Origin: Mycetohabitans sp. B8
Lineage (GTDB): Bacteria; Pseudomonadota; Gammaproteobacteria; Burkholderiales; Burkholderiaceae
Direction: 5' to 3'
DNA: 64,000 nucleotides
NCBI RefSeq assembly: GCF_021991875.1
Contig: NZ_JAHLKR010000020.1
Span: 1 to 64,000 of the forward strand
In this document: positions 34,441 through 43,616 of the stretch, piece by piece
How the letters are laid out: each line of letters starts with the position of its first letter
Position numbering within the stretch: position 1 is the stretch's first letter
Made by a program: the position numbers and the translations under genes
The notes under the pieces: model-generated
What the model was told of the DNA's origin: nothing
Databases searched by the model: none
The model's input: the letters and a program-made list of their open reading frames with translations, nothing else

Positions 34441-34788
34441 CCCGGGGTGATGAAATTGGTAAACATAGCGGACTTAACAATTTGAGTGCACGGCTGGAAA
34501 CGGCCGATGTAGAACCCTTCAAATTCGGCGAACCCCCTGGCGCATGAGCCGAGGCAACGCCGAGCCAAGCCGGTCGGGCCCTGCTGGGCCTGGCGGGAAG
34601 GTGTAGAGACTAGACGGAGGGCGCCTAATGCGCGATACCGCGGTAACACGAGCGGCGCCGCGCGATGGCGAAGGCATAGTCCAGCGCACGAACGCTGACC
34701 ATCGCGAGGTCGGCGGCGCCGAAAGGCGTGGTGTGAAGAAAATCCGCCGCTTCACGGCTTGCCGGTTCGAGTCCGGTCCCCGGGACCA
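34441..34788 (+). tRNA. tRNA-Leu(UAA), interrupted by a group I intron
   Basis: The 5' exon 34441-34475 starts CCCGGGG and includes the D-arm (AAATTGGTAAACAT). The 3' exon 34739-34788 has the anticodon-stem partner TCCGC, a long variable arm, the T-arm CCGGTTCGAGTCCGG, CCCCGGG pairing with the 5' end, discriminator A and encoded CCA. Joined, the anticodon stem GCGGA/TCCGC closes a loop CTTAAAA, so the anticodon is UAA. Spliced length is 85 nt, typical for a class II leucine tRNA. UAA reads UUA and UUG codons. It is the only tRNA gene I see in the window. Confidence 0.93.
34476..34738 (+). ncRNA. Group I self-splicing intron in tRNA-Leu(UAA)
   Basis: A 263-nt insert between anticodon positions 34 and 35, the same site as the cyanobacterial/plastid tRNA-Leu intron. 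P1 can form between exon ACTT (34472-34475) and guide GAGT (34484-34487), giving the diagnostic U.G pair at the 5' splice site. Conserved core segments are visible: GGCAACGCCGAGCCAAGCC (P4-P6), GGAAGGTGTAGAGACTAGAC (P3/P7) and CATAGTCC, with GACTA (34608-34612) pairing TAGTC (34677-34681) for P7. The last base is G (omega G). No homing endonuclease frame is present. Splicing is expected to be autocatalytic with a guanosine cofactor (family knowledge). Confidence 0.92.
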
Positions 34789-35542
34789 CGAATGATTCCA
34801 ACGATTCTGGCGCTTCGTCATTGTGTGGCGTCACACCAGCCGCGTAAGCGCAAGGCCAGCTTTGCGTAATGATCCGCATGCCTAGCCGGCGATCTCCGTT
34901 ACCATCCTTGCCCGCCGTGACGCTTATTGGTCGATAGGCTGCCTGTCGTTATGCTGTCGTTTGCGCCATTCGCGACGCCTCGTCGTCACGACTCAGTAGT
35001 GCAGTAGCCATCCTGTAGCGCGACGTGACTGGGCAACGGCTTAAACCCTCAAGGTGTGGCGTTTCAACACCGCACGCCTTTGCATGCATGTTGCCTCGAA
35101 TGAAGCGTCAATGAGCTTCGCTTTACGGGTGCGCACTGTAGCAATGGGGCGGTCACCAACGCATTGCGTGGGACCCTAGCGGTGGGGCCGGGCGCGAGGT
35201 TAGGGACGTGCGTTTCAACGGTACTGGCGCCAGTTCGATGGGCGGACCTGGCCGCGTCCGGCTCGACGGTCATAGTCGTAAAGCGGTTCTCACAGGATAC
35301 CGAGTCGACGCGGGCGGCGCGCGATACGGTGTTTCTCTTCCAACGATACTAAGCGAGCCGTTCGCCGTGCTATGTTCGTTGCCGAACTGAATGTTTCGGT
35401 GGGCCGCGCTAGCCGTTGCCCGAGCCGACGCGGCGGGTTTCACGAGCGAAGCGGGTTGCGGCTGGCGGCCGGCAGGCGGTGTAGGGGGCTAAGCCGTGCC
35501 GCCGCGTATGGAGCGGGTCGGGGATAGGGCGGGATCGCGACG
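34789..35542. other. Gene-poor stretch downstream of the tRNA
   Basis: About 750 bp with no convincing coding frame. A TTCG-N16-TTCG match on the plus strand at 35375-35398 lacks both a -10 motif and a gene, and is treated as chance. No integrase, att-like repeat of the tRNA 3' end or IS fragment was recognised. Confidence 0.4.
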
Positions 35543-36241
35543 TTAGGGCCGTGGCGAGCCTGCCCCGGCGCGGCCACTGGGATGCGCCAACGATGAACTG
35601 GCCATGATCGGGGCGGTGGCGGGTGGCGTGGCCGCCTGAGTATTGGCGCGCGGATAACGATCGTGTTCTTCTGGGGCGGTATCGTCGCGCGCGGTACGCG
35701 CCAGCGCGCGCAATTGGGCGAGCGCCACATGCATCTCTTCCAGCGCAGGATCGACTGCGGGCGTCGCCGCCGCAGTCCCGGTCGTGGATACAAAGTTTGA
35801 GCGCAGTGGCGCGTCGTCGAGGCTCAGGTCGGCAATCAGCACCACGGCGGCGACCGCGGTGCCGATACCGGCCATCCAGTGCGAACGTGGTGACACGTCT
35901 CGCGTGGCCCTACGCGCATGGGGCACCCTGCGCGCGTTGCGTAGGCACAGGCGTATCCACTTGCTCCACCGCCACCGTGGCGCTCGTCGATGGCTGCCAT
36001 GGGGCTGCGGCGCAATACGGCACATACCGGCATGCAGTGCAAAATCGTATTCTGCGCGGCGTAACGGGTGGGTCAACGCGGCATAGGCGTCGTTGATCCG
36101 CTGGAATTCCGCTTGTGCAGAGTGTTCGCGCCCGCGATTGCGGTCCGGATGCCACTTCATAGCTGCACGCCGCCACGCCACCTTCAACTCGGTGGGCGTT
36201 GCGTGAGGCGTGACCCCCAGGATGTCATATAACGTTTTCAT
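35543..36241 (-). CDS. J-domain (DnaJ-like) membrane-anchored protein
   Basis: A 232-aa protein from the ATG at 36241. Residues 1-65 form a J domain (MKTLYDILGVTPHATPTELK, the HPD motif in MKWHPDRNRG, then FQRINDAYAAL), which stimulates Hsp70 ATPase. A basic segment and one hydrophobic helix (about 120-140, AGIGTAVAAVVLIADLSL) follow, then an acidic/Pro-Ala tail. The gene has no Gly/Phe region or zinc domain, so it is a class III J protein that could recruit DnaK to the membrane. The client is unknown. Such short J proteins are common in Burkholderia. Confidence 0.82.
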   Translation of the reverse strand: MKTLYDILGVTPHATPTELKVAWRRAAMKWHPDRNRGREHSAQAEFQRINDAYAALTHPLRRAEYDFALHAGMCRIAPQPHGSHRRAPRWRWSKWIRLCLRNARRVPHARRATRDVSPRSHWMAGIGTAVAAVVLIADLSLDDAPLRSNFVSTTGTAAATPAVDPALEEMHVALAQLRALARTARDDTAPEEHDRYPRANTQAATPPATAPIMASSSLAHPSGRAGAGSPRP

Positions 36242-37065
36242 CGCGGAGTTCTTTGTCGGTACGCCGCGCCCGTTGCGTACCGAGGGTTTTACGGATGCGG
36301 AGCACGAACGTCTGTGCGCAAACGTACGCCGATACATTGGCTGCTTCGCGCGATAGGCCTGCACTTCGCACGGTTTCTCCCTGCCCGCCGTGGACTGTTG
36401 CTTAATTCGGACGGCCTGAGCGGTCTATCGGACACGCTGGGTAGGAGAAATGTTTCGAGTGGTAACCCGGGATAGATGAACCAGCATAGCAAAAACGAAG
36501 CGGACGATTGCAGGTGTCGCGAAATGGGGCCTTTGCGGCACGAACGCGCCAATGCCATATCGGATCAATGCCCTATCGGATTTTCGTCAGACTGCCCAGA
36601 TACAAAGATTTACAAACCGTCGGCGCCCGTAACGCTTCGACGCCATAATGACGCCGTGCTCGCTTACTATGGATTCCGTCTCGGCGAGGCTTGCCCGACC
36701 GGCATTTTTTTACCGGACTTTGCGCAAGTCAGAATCCGATGACTGACAGGTTTCAGCGATTGGACGCGCGAGCACTGCGTACCGGCCTGGCCAGTCACAA
36801 GCAATGTGAGGCGGTGATGTCCGAGCGTGGAGCCCCTGTGTGCCGCAGGCCGTGTGCTAACCCGGATTGTCGGCCCGTTTAGGGGGACATTGACGTGACG
36901 CAACGCTTGCTGCGGACTGAATTTTAGTATGCAGTCCGTGATAATGGCGTGGCTGTCACGCCGAGTATGGCCGCGTGCGGGATCAGGGCGATGGTACGCT
37001 CAACGATGAACAGGTTCGCCGGGGCAGGGTGCCACGCGCTATCCTTCCGATAAGGGGCAGAGTGA
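36242..37065. other. Intergenic region without a recognised gene
   Basis: About 820 bp between the J-domain gene and the VpsR-like gene. Several short open frames lack start signals and family features. No RNA gene seen. Confidence 0.4.
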
Positions 37066-38823
37066 ATGAACAGCGGACACAAGCGGCAACTCGTCTACGT
37101 GACGCGGTCAGCGGACCGTGCACTACAGCGCTTGCTGGCCCGACATGGATGGGCCGTCTCGACGTGCGATACGGCGCGTCAGGCCGAGCGCCTAGTGAAC
37201 ACCACCAGTGCACGCGTGGGCCTCTTTGACGTCAGCAGCGGCTTTGATGATGCGATCGCGCAGTTCGAGCCGGTGCTGCTTCGCCCAGACATGATGTGGG
37301 TGGCGACGCCCACGGCCGCGCAATTGGCGGCGGCACATGTGCGCCGATGTGTGCGCAGCCATTGTTTTGACTTTGTGGCGATGCCGGGCCCCGCGCAATT
37401 GGTGGTAGACGTGGTCGCACGCGCGTACCAGATGGCCGAGCTCGACGCGGGAGACGACGCGCCGCGTGCACACGGCGAGATGATCGGCGACTGCGAGGCG
37501 ATGCAGCAATTGTTCCGCGTGATTGGCAAGGTCGCTAATACTGACGCACCCGTGTTGATTTTTGGCGAGTCCGGCACGGGCAAGGAGCTCACGGCCAAGT
37601 CGATCCACGATCAGTCGATTCGTGCAACGGGGCCGTTCGTTGCGATCAACTGTGGCGCGATCCCGCCTCATCTGCTGCAATCCGAGCTGTTTGGCTACGA
37701 GCGGGGGGCGTTCACCGGCGCGAATCAGCGCAAGATTGGCTACGTCGAAGCAGCCAATGGCGGTACGCTTTTTCTGGACGAAATCGGCGATCTTCCGCTC
37801 GAGAGTCAAGCGGGCCTGCTGCGCTTTCTGCAGGAGCGCACCATACAACGCCTAGGCGGACACGATGCGATTTCGGTGGATGTGCGAATTATCTCTGCCA
37901 CGCACGTTGACTTGGAGGCGGCGGTGCGCGTGGGGCGCTTCCGCTCAGACCTCTATCATCGATTGTGCGTGCTTAGGCTCGAAGAGCCGCCGCTGCGCGC
38001 TCGCGGTCGTGACATCGAGTTGCTTGCGCGGCGCATGTTCGAGCGCTATCGTGGCGACAGTCCGCGGCACATACGCGGCTTCTCTGCGGCGGCGCTTAAC
38101 GCGATGTATCGTTATTCGTGGCCGGGCAATGTGCGCGAGTTGATCAATCGAGTGCGCCGCGCGATCGTGATGGCTGAGGGACGGGTGATCACGCCCGCGG
38201 ACCTGGAGCTGGAGGATGTCCTCGAGCAACGGGCGCCGACGCTGGCAGTCGCTCGCGAGGAGGCTGAGCACCGCGCGATCGAAGGGGCGCTTGCGCGTCA
38301 TCGGAACCGACTTGCCGGTGCCGCGCAGGAGCTCGGCGTGTCACGCGCCACGCTGTACCGGCTGATGCTCGCGCACGGCATGCGCACGCGCCAAGGCCGA
38401 GATGATACCCAGCCAGAGTCATCGCGCGCCGTGTCGTTGACGCTCGCAACCGGCCGAGGGCTGAGCGCTGACGGTCGGGCCACACTGGCTCGCGCCGCGT
38501 CGGGCGACGCGGCGCATTCGGCGCATCCGCCGGCGCGGACATCGAGTGACACTGTCTGCGCGGAAGACGCGGTGGGACGCGATTTCGATCCCTACCGGTC
38601 GCGTTCATTGACAAAAGTGCGGGCTGAAGCCACGTCGCAACGCGCGCATCGACGCAATCCATGGCTCCCTGATGGCCCGCATACCGGCGCTGATACGCTG
38701 CCCAACCCCGACGAACGTAGCTGGCACCCCGTTTTTGATCTTGCCGGTATTGGTCGCCGCACGATGCTCGACGAGGCATTGAACGACACTGCCAAGGACT
38801 TCCGGCTCTTGCAGCGCAGTTGA
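37066..38823 (+). CDS. VpsR-like sigma54-type activator, probable exopolysaccharide regulator
   Basis: A 585-aa protein. Residues 1-120 form a degenerate receiver-like domain without the acidic pocket, as in VpsR of Vibrio. The AAA+ domain (about 140-380) has GESGTGKELTAK, GAFTGA, GGTLFLDEIGDLP and FRSDLYHRLCVL. A Fis-type HTH follows (NRLAGAAQELGVSRATLYRL, about 420-445). The last about 135 residues are a long polar extension with no known domain, unusual for the family. VpsR binds c-di-GMP and activates exopolysaccharide genes; an exopolysaccharide operon starts 3.5 kb downstream, which supports that role (inference). Despite the GAFTGA loop, VpsR itself works with sigma70. Confidence 0.85.
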   Translation: MNSGHKRQLVYVTRSADRALQRLLARHGWAVSTCDTARQAERLVNTTSARVGLFDVSSGFDDAIAQFEPVLLRPDMMWVATPTAAQLAAAHVRRCVRSHCFDFVAMPGPAQLVVDVVARAYQMAELDAGDDAPRAHGEMIGDCEAMQQLFRVIGKVANTDAPVLIFGESGTGKELTAKSIHDQSIRATGPFVAINCGAIPPHLLQSELFGYERGAFTGANQRKIGYVEAANGGTLFLDEIGDLPLESQAGLLRFLQERTIQRLGGHDAISVDVRIISATHVDLEAAVRVGRFRSDLYHRLCVLRLEEPPLRARGRDIELLARRMFERYRGDSPRHIRGFSAAALNAMYRYSWPGNVRELINRVRRAIVMAEGRVITPADLELEDVLEQRAPTLAVAREEAEHRAIEGALARHRNRLAGAAQELGVSRATLYRLMLAHGMRTRQGRDDTQPESSRAVSLTLATGRGLSADGRATLARAASGDAAHSAHPPARTSSDTVCAEDAVGRDFDPYRSRSLTKVRAEATSQRAHRRNPWLPDGPHTGADTLPNPDERSWHPVFDLAGIGRRTMLDEALNDTAKDFRLLQRS

Positions 38824-39016
38824 CGCACTGTGGCGCTTGGCACGCGCCGTACGTGCGTGCCCGGTCCCCAGGCCGGCGGTGGCGCTGCAACTTTGTTCGC
38901 AAGCGTACTGAATGCAATGCCTCTCAACGGATTAAATCGGTTCGATGATGAATAAACCTTCAAGAGGCAGCCTCTGCCGCCGCGAGTAGCGGCGCCGGAC
39001 CGTACCTGGGGACACC

Positions 39017-39268
39017 ATGAATAGCAAGTTGCGAGAAATTCTTGCCCAATGGGCCGACCTGGACGTGCCCATCGCGTCCCTGTCCGACGATGCCAGCCTG
39101 TATGATGCCGGCATGTCGTCGCTGGCCACCGTCAAGATCTTGATGGCGATCGAGAACGCCTTTAATGTCGAAATTCCGGATGAGTGGCTCACGCGCGAGT
39201 TGTTCACGAGCGTTGCTTGGTTGGGCCAGGCGATCAAGCAACTCCAGTCCGACGAGGCAGCTGCATGA
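39017..39268 (+). CDS. Acyl carrier protein
   Basis: An 83-aa acidic protein of the phosphopantetheine-binding fold: LREILAQWADLD, YDAGMSSLATVKILMAIE with the modified Ser in AGMSSLA, then FNVEIPDEWLTRELF. It differs from the fatty-acid AcpP signature (DSLD), so it probably serves a dedicated pathway. Its stop overlaps the start of an acyl-CoA dehydrogenase gene (ATGA), indicating coupled translation and a shared pathway. Confidence 0.9.
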   Translation: MNSKLREILAQWADLDVPIASLSDDASLYDAGMSSLATVKILMAIENAFNVEIPDEWLTRELFTSVAWLGQAIKQLQSDEAAA

Positions 39269-40515
39269 TGGTGGCGCCCGGGCGGCAGAAAGCGGTCACG
39301 ATCGTGCGGGGCCCCACACGGGCGATGCCGGCCCGGGTCAGTGGCGTGGCCCGCCCGAGCTCACGGCGATGGTCCGGGCCGGTCTCGGCCGAACATGCCC
39401 ACCTGCAGCCGCTGCTGTGCATTGCGTCCGAACATGCCACCGACGTGGATCGCGACGCGCGCTTTCCCACCGAGGCGCTGGGCGCGCTACGCGAAGCAGG
39501 CTTGATGTTATCGCTGGTGCCGGCGCCGCTGGGCGGAGCCGCAACATCGCTTAAGACCGTTGCAGGTATTTGCGAGGCGCTGGCGCGCGCTTGTGCATCT
39601 AGCGCGATGATGTTCGCGATGCACCAGGCGAGCGTCGCATGGCTCATTCTGCATCACGAAGCGCATGAGGCCAATCGCACATTGCTGCAGCGATTGTGCG
39701 CCGAACAAATGCTGTTCGGCATTGCCGGCATGGCCGACCCCGCCCCGGTGGCGGGCACCGCTGGTGGGCCCGGGCCTGCATTGCTACGGCACCATGCGGC
39801 GCAACTCACGCTGGTGATCGACGGCACGACGATCCCGTATGGTGCTTACGCGGATGGCCTGTTGCTGCCGGCGGGCGAAGACGGATTCGTCGCCGCGCCC
39901 AAGGAGCAGTACAAGCTGGAGCGGCGCGAAAGCTGGGATGCGCTCGGCATGCGAGGGTTGTGCAGCGACAAATTCCGTGTGGTCGTCACGGGCGAGCCGG
40001 GCCAGATCCTGCATACGGCGCGGGATGACGCAGGCAGCCTTCATGCGATTGTTCAATTGCTGCACAGCGCCGTATGGGTCGGCATCGCCGCTAGCGCATT
40101 GGAACGAGCGCAGGCTTACTCAAGGGGGCAGGGCGAGGCCACGCACGCGTTGATGCCTGGCGCCGCGCGCCTTGCCGAGGCCAATGCGCTGTTGCAGAGG
40201 ATGCGCGCGCATCTGGGCAGCGCGCTGGAGCAGGCCAGCAGCGGTTCGAGCGGTTTGCCGCCGCGGGGTCTTACCTTCGTTGACGAAATACAGGTGTTGA
40301 GGACCGGCGTATCGAGAAGCGCACGGGCGCTGGTCAACCACACGATGATGGTCTGCGGGATGGACGGCTATCGCAACGATACCGATGTCAGTGTCGCGCG
40401 GCACCTGCGCGACTTGTACGCTGCACCGCTCGGGCTGAGGTCTGCCCGCAATGCAGCCATTTCTCCCACCTCTGCCTTCGACGCCACGCCGTCGAGCGAT
40501 ATCCTCCCCGATTAA
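39265..40515 (+). CDS. Acyl-CoA (acyl-ACP) dehydrogenase
   Basis: A 416-aa flavoenzyme of the acyl-CoA dehydrogenase fold. The ATG at 39265 overlaps the ACP stop. The N-terminal helical domain holds HATDVDRDARFPTEALGALR and LGGAATSLKTVAGICEALAR, then the FAD-contact-type segment SSAMMFAMHQASVAWLI. The middle beta domain and the C-terminal four-helix domain follow (YRNDTDVSVARHLRDLYAAP). Pairing with an ACP suggests oxidation of a carrier-bound acyl or aminoacyl group, as in secondary metabolism (family knowledge). No further biosynthetic gene is adjacent, so the pathway is incomplete here. Confidence 0.8.
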   Translation: MMVAPGRQKAVTIVRGPTRAMPARVSGVARPSSRRWSGPVSAEHAHLQPLLCIASEHATDVDRDARFPTEALGALREAGLMLSLVPAPLGGAATSLKTVAGICEALARACASSAMMFAMHQASVAWLILHHEAHEANRTLLQRLCAEQMLFGIAGMADPAPVAGTAGGPGPALLRHHAAQLTLVIDGTTIPYGAYADGLLLPAGEDGFVAAPKEQYKLERRESWDALGMRGLCSDKFRVVVTGEPGQILHTARDDAGSLHAIVQLLHSAVWVGIAASALERAQAYSRGQGEATHALMPGAARLAEANALLQRMRAHLGSALEQASSGSSGLPPRGLTFVDEIQVLRTGVSRSARALVNHTMMVCGMDGYRNDTDVSVARHLRDLYAAPLGLRSARNAAISPTSAFDATPSSDILPD

Positions 40516-41256
40516 TCCCCCGTGTGTTGCGCGGCACGCCGACGCGCACAGGGTTCGTGCGTTTCAAACTGTAAATTCAGTGTCGATGGTGTTACATCGA
40601 CGAAACGGATTCCAATCAAAAGGGTGGCGTCTTGGCCATGACCGGTAATTATTACGGGAATCCGGCGGTTGCGCTTTTGTATTTTTTTAAATTAATAAAT
40701 TTTATTAAAAATCAAAAATTTGTGAGTGATATGTGGGGTGGCGAACATAGACCGACGCCGGCTGGGCAATTCAAATGTGAAACGGTTTTGTGCGTTTTAT
40801 CGCACCGCGTTCCGAGCGTCGATTCGGTGCCTCGACGGGGTGTGGGTGGACGCCAAACGCGTCTTAACCCGCGCGCAGAAAAGGAATAAGCGGTCAGACG
40901 CATGTTTTGAGCCGAGTCACACGGATGGCGCGATGCAACATCGGATGTGTCCCGCGATCCCTAATGTGTTCACCCATGCGACGCTTTTGGGCGGCGCGGC
41001 GGCGGCGCGGCGGCGCGCGCCACGCGCAGCCCTTTATCAATCAAGGACTTCTGGCCTAGTGGCACATAACTCGCTGAATCAAGGTCATGTCCCCTCGAGA
41101 GGGCGACACGGCAACGTGACAAAAAACGTTCAACAGGTTGCGGATCCGAGGTCGAGGTAAAGATTGCAGAGGTTGCAATTGTCCTTGAATCGTGATCAGC
41201 GAAATTCGACGGACACCACGCTGCATTTGCGCAGCATAGCCAACCGGAACACGAAT
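40516..41256. other. Intergenic region with an A+T-rich island
   Basis: About 740 bp before the exopolysaccharide operon. Bases 40675-40725 are strikingly A+T-rich (TTTTTTTAAATTAATAAATT and onward) in an otherwise G+C-rich genome. No coding frame is supported. The island may be a promoter or nucleoid-protein target for the downstream operon (inference). Confidence 0.5.
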
Positions 41257-42066
41257 ATGCTCTACCCCAGAGATGATCTGCATGCAAACCACTTGCTCGG
41301 CGCCTTGACCCAGGAGGACTGGCGATCGCTCGAGCCGCACCTCGAGTTGGTTCGTGTCAAAAGCCCGCAACTGCTTTGCGACGCCGATGAACCGATCCGG
41401 CACATGTATTTCCCGACGACTGCGGTGATGTCGATGTTGTACCTGATGGAGGACGGCGCAACGGTCGAGGTCGCGGCGATCGGCAACGAGGGCGTAGTCG
41501 GGGTACCCGTGCTCACCGGCGGCGGCACGATGCCCAGCCGTGTCGAAGTGCGCAGCAGCGGTTTTGCATATCGTGTGCCTGCCAGCGTGTTCCGAAAGGA
41601 GTTCGAAAAGTCGATGGATATTCATCGGCTGATGCTGTTGTACATCCAGGCACTGATGACGCAAATCGCGCAAAGTGCGCTATGCAACAGACACCATTCG
41701 GTCAATGAGCAACTCTGTCGCTGGATCTTGCTTGCGCATGACCGTTTGGTCACGGACGAGTTGGCGGTGACCCAGCAGATGATTGCGAACATGCTGGGGG
41801 TACGTCGCGAAGGGGTGACCGAGGCGGCCGGCAAACTGCAGGAAGCAGGCTTGATCAGGCAACGCCGCGGACATATCACTGTGCTTGACCGGCATGGCCT
41901 AGAGACGCGGGCATGTGAGTGCTACAGCATGATTCGCCGAGAATTTGATCGACTGTTGCCGCGTGCCCACGATGTCGTGGCGCTGGAGCGCTCGCGCACG
42001 ATCGCGCCGGCCGACGCACGTGCACTGCGCACGCTCGGCTGCGTCCGTGTGATGCAACCCGCCTAA
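41257..42066 (+). CDS. Crp/Fnr-family transcriptional regulator
   Basis: A 269-aa protein from the ATG at 41257. The N-terminal cNMP-type beta barrel has IRHMYFPTTAVMSML, VEVAAIGNEGVVGVPV and VPASVFRKEF. A winged helix follows with LAVTQQMIANMLGVRREGVT as the recognition helix, ending LIRQRRGHITVLD. There are no Fe-S cysteines as in FNR. This subgroup (regulators lacking obvious cAMP-binding residues) commonly precedes exopolysaccharide genes; the transferase gene starts 23 bp after its stop. It probably controls the operon. Confidence 0.88.
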   Translation: MLYPRDDLHANHLLGALTQEDWRSLEPHLELVRVKSPQLLCDADEPIRHMYFPTTAVMSMLYLMEDGATVEVAAIGNEGVVGVPVLTGGGTMPSRVEVRSSGFAYRVPASVFRKEFEKSMDIHRLMLLYIQALMTQIAQSALCNRHHSVNEQLCRWILLAHDRLVTDELAVTQQMIANMLGVRREGVTEAAGKLQEAGLIRQRRGHITVLDRHGLETRACECYSMIRREFDRLLPRAHDVVALERSRTIAPADARALRTLGCVRVMQPA

Positions 42067-42089
42067 GCGTTCGCGCGGAGAAATTCACC

Positions 42090-43466
42090 ATGCTAGGAAT
42101 CGTTGCAAGGCTCTTGGACGTCTTGCTCGTTGCGGCTGGCGCATGGCTGGCGCATGCGTTGCGCTACAACGGCTCATTCGACCTGACCGACGCGGAGCGC
42201 GCGCTGGTGGCGCTCTCGTGCACATTGACGCTACTGGTCTTCCCGCCACTGGGTATCTATCGCTCGTGGCGGGGGCAGACACTGTACCGATTGTTGTCAC
42301 GCGTCACGCTTGCCTGGTTCGCGGTGGTGGTGCTCGGCTTGTGCTTCATCTTCACGCTGCATCAAAGCAACGACATCTCGCGCTTGTGGCTGGGCACGGC
42401 GGTGTTGACCTGCGGCGCGTTGCTGCTCGCGGGTAAGTTGTTTATCCAGGCGATATTGCGCAAGGTCCGGCAAGGTGGAAAGAACCAACGTTCGGTGATC
42501 ATCGTCGGCACCGAGAGCTATAGCCGGGCCGTTCTTGATCAGATGCACGCGGCGTCGGAGGCCGGTTTTTGGCCAGTGTATGTGTTCGACGACAGCGGCA
42601 CGGTGCCTGTGGCGTGCATTGGCGGCGTGCCGGTACTGACGGACTTCACGCAACTGGCCCGCATCGTGCGTGCCGGCGGCATTGATGAGATGTGGCTTGC
42701 GTTGCCGTTATCGCATGAACGCGCGATCCAGCGCATCGTGCGTGAGTTCCGTCACGATTTCGTCAACCTGAGGTTCTTGCCGGACGTGCGAAGCATGACG
42801 CTGTTCAGTCAATCGGTCACTGAGGTGTTGGGCATGCCGGCGATCAACTTAGCGGCCAGTCCGGTCTCTGACCCGCAACTGTGGCCCAAGTGGGTGTTCG
42901 ACCGGTTGTTCGCCTTGGCGGTGCTGGTGCCTTTATTGCCGCTGTTCATTGTGTTGGGCATCGCGGTAAAGCTCTCGTCTCCCGGCCCGGTGCTGTTCAA
43001 GCAAAAGCGCAAAGGCATCGATGGACAGGAGTTCGAGATTTTCAAATTCCGCACCATGCGCGTGCACCAGGAGCAGCATGGTGTGGTGCGCCAGGCTTCG
43101 CGTCATGACTCGCGCATCACCAAGGTCGGCGCGTTCCTACGCCGCATGTCGTTGGACGAGTTGCCGCAATTTCTGAACGTGCTGCTGGGCCACATGTCGG
43201 TGGTGGGTCCGCGACCGCATGCAATCGAACACGATGACCTATACAAGGACTTGATCGACGGCTACATGTATCGCTACCGCATCCGCCCGGGGATCACCGG
43301 ATGGGCTCAAATCAATGGTTACCGCGGTGAGACCCGCAAAGTAGAAAAGATGGAGACAAGAGTCAAGTTTGATTTGTTCTACATACAAAATTGGACATTT
43401 TGGTTCGACATCAAGATCATCTTGATCACGCTGGTGAAGGGTTTTGTCGGCCGTAACGCATTTTAA
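42090..43466 (+). CDS. Undecaprenyl-phosphate glucose phosphotransferase (priming enzyme)
   Basis: A 458-aa polyprenyl glycosylphosphotransferase of the WcaJ/WbaP/BceB type. Four N-terminal membrane helices, a CoA-binding-like central domain (VIIVGTESYSRAVLDQM), then the catalytic domain: KWVFDRLFALAVLV helix, SPGPVLFKQKRKGIDGQEFE, IFKFRTMRVH, DELPQFLNVLLGHMSVVGPR and RIRPGITGWAQINGYRGE. It transfers a sugar-1-phosphate to undecaprenyl phosphate at the inner membrane, starting each repeat unit. It follows the Crp/Fnr gene and precedes the export genes. Confidence 0.93.
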   Translation: MLGIVARLLDVLLVAAGAWLAHALRYNGSFDLTDAERALVALSCTLTLLVFPPLGIYRSWRGQTLYRLLSRVTLAWFAVVVLGLCFIFTLHQSNDISRLWLGTAVLTCGALLLAGKLFIQAILRKVRQGGKNQRSVIIVGTESYSRAVLDQMHAASEAGFWPVYVFDDSGTVPVACIGGVPVLTDFTQLARIVRAGGIDEMWLALPLSHERAIQRIVREFRHDFVNLRFLPDVRSMTLFSQSVTEVLGMPAINLAASPVSDPQLWPKWVFDRLFALAVLVPLLPLFIVLGIAVKLSSPGPVLFKQKRKGIDGQEFEIFKFRTMRVHQEQHGVVRQASRHDSRITKVGAFLRRMSLDELPQFLNVLLGHMSVVGPRPHAIEHDDLYKDLIDGYMYRYRIRPGITGWAQINGYRGETRKVEKMETRVKFDLFYIQNWTFWFDIKIILITLVKGFVGRNAF

Positions 43467-43616
43467 ACCGTACCGTTCGATGAGCCGCACGTCGGTCCGT
43501 TCCGGTGACCCGGCGCATTGCTGCTAGATGAAGTGGAAAGAAAATTTGCGCCAAGGCCATGCGCCACGCGTGTCACGCGTTGGCTCTGGCCAGCCGCGTA
43601 ATAAGGAGAAACGAAG

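Noticed and set aside
35375-35398. A third perfect TTCG-N16-TTCG on the plus strand
   Set aside because: No YANNNT follows at 30-32 bases and no plus-strand gene lies downstream. About two such matches are expected by chance in 64 kb on both strands.
34789-35542. tRNA-linked integrated element next to tRNA-Leu
   Set aside because: No repeat of the tRNA 3' end and no integrase gene were found downstream.
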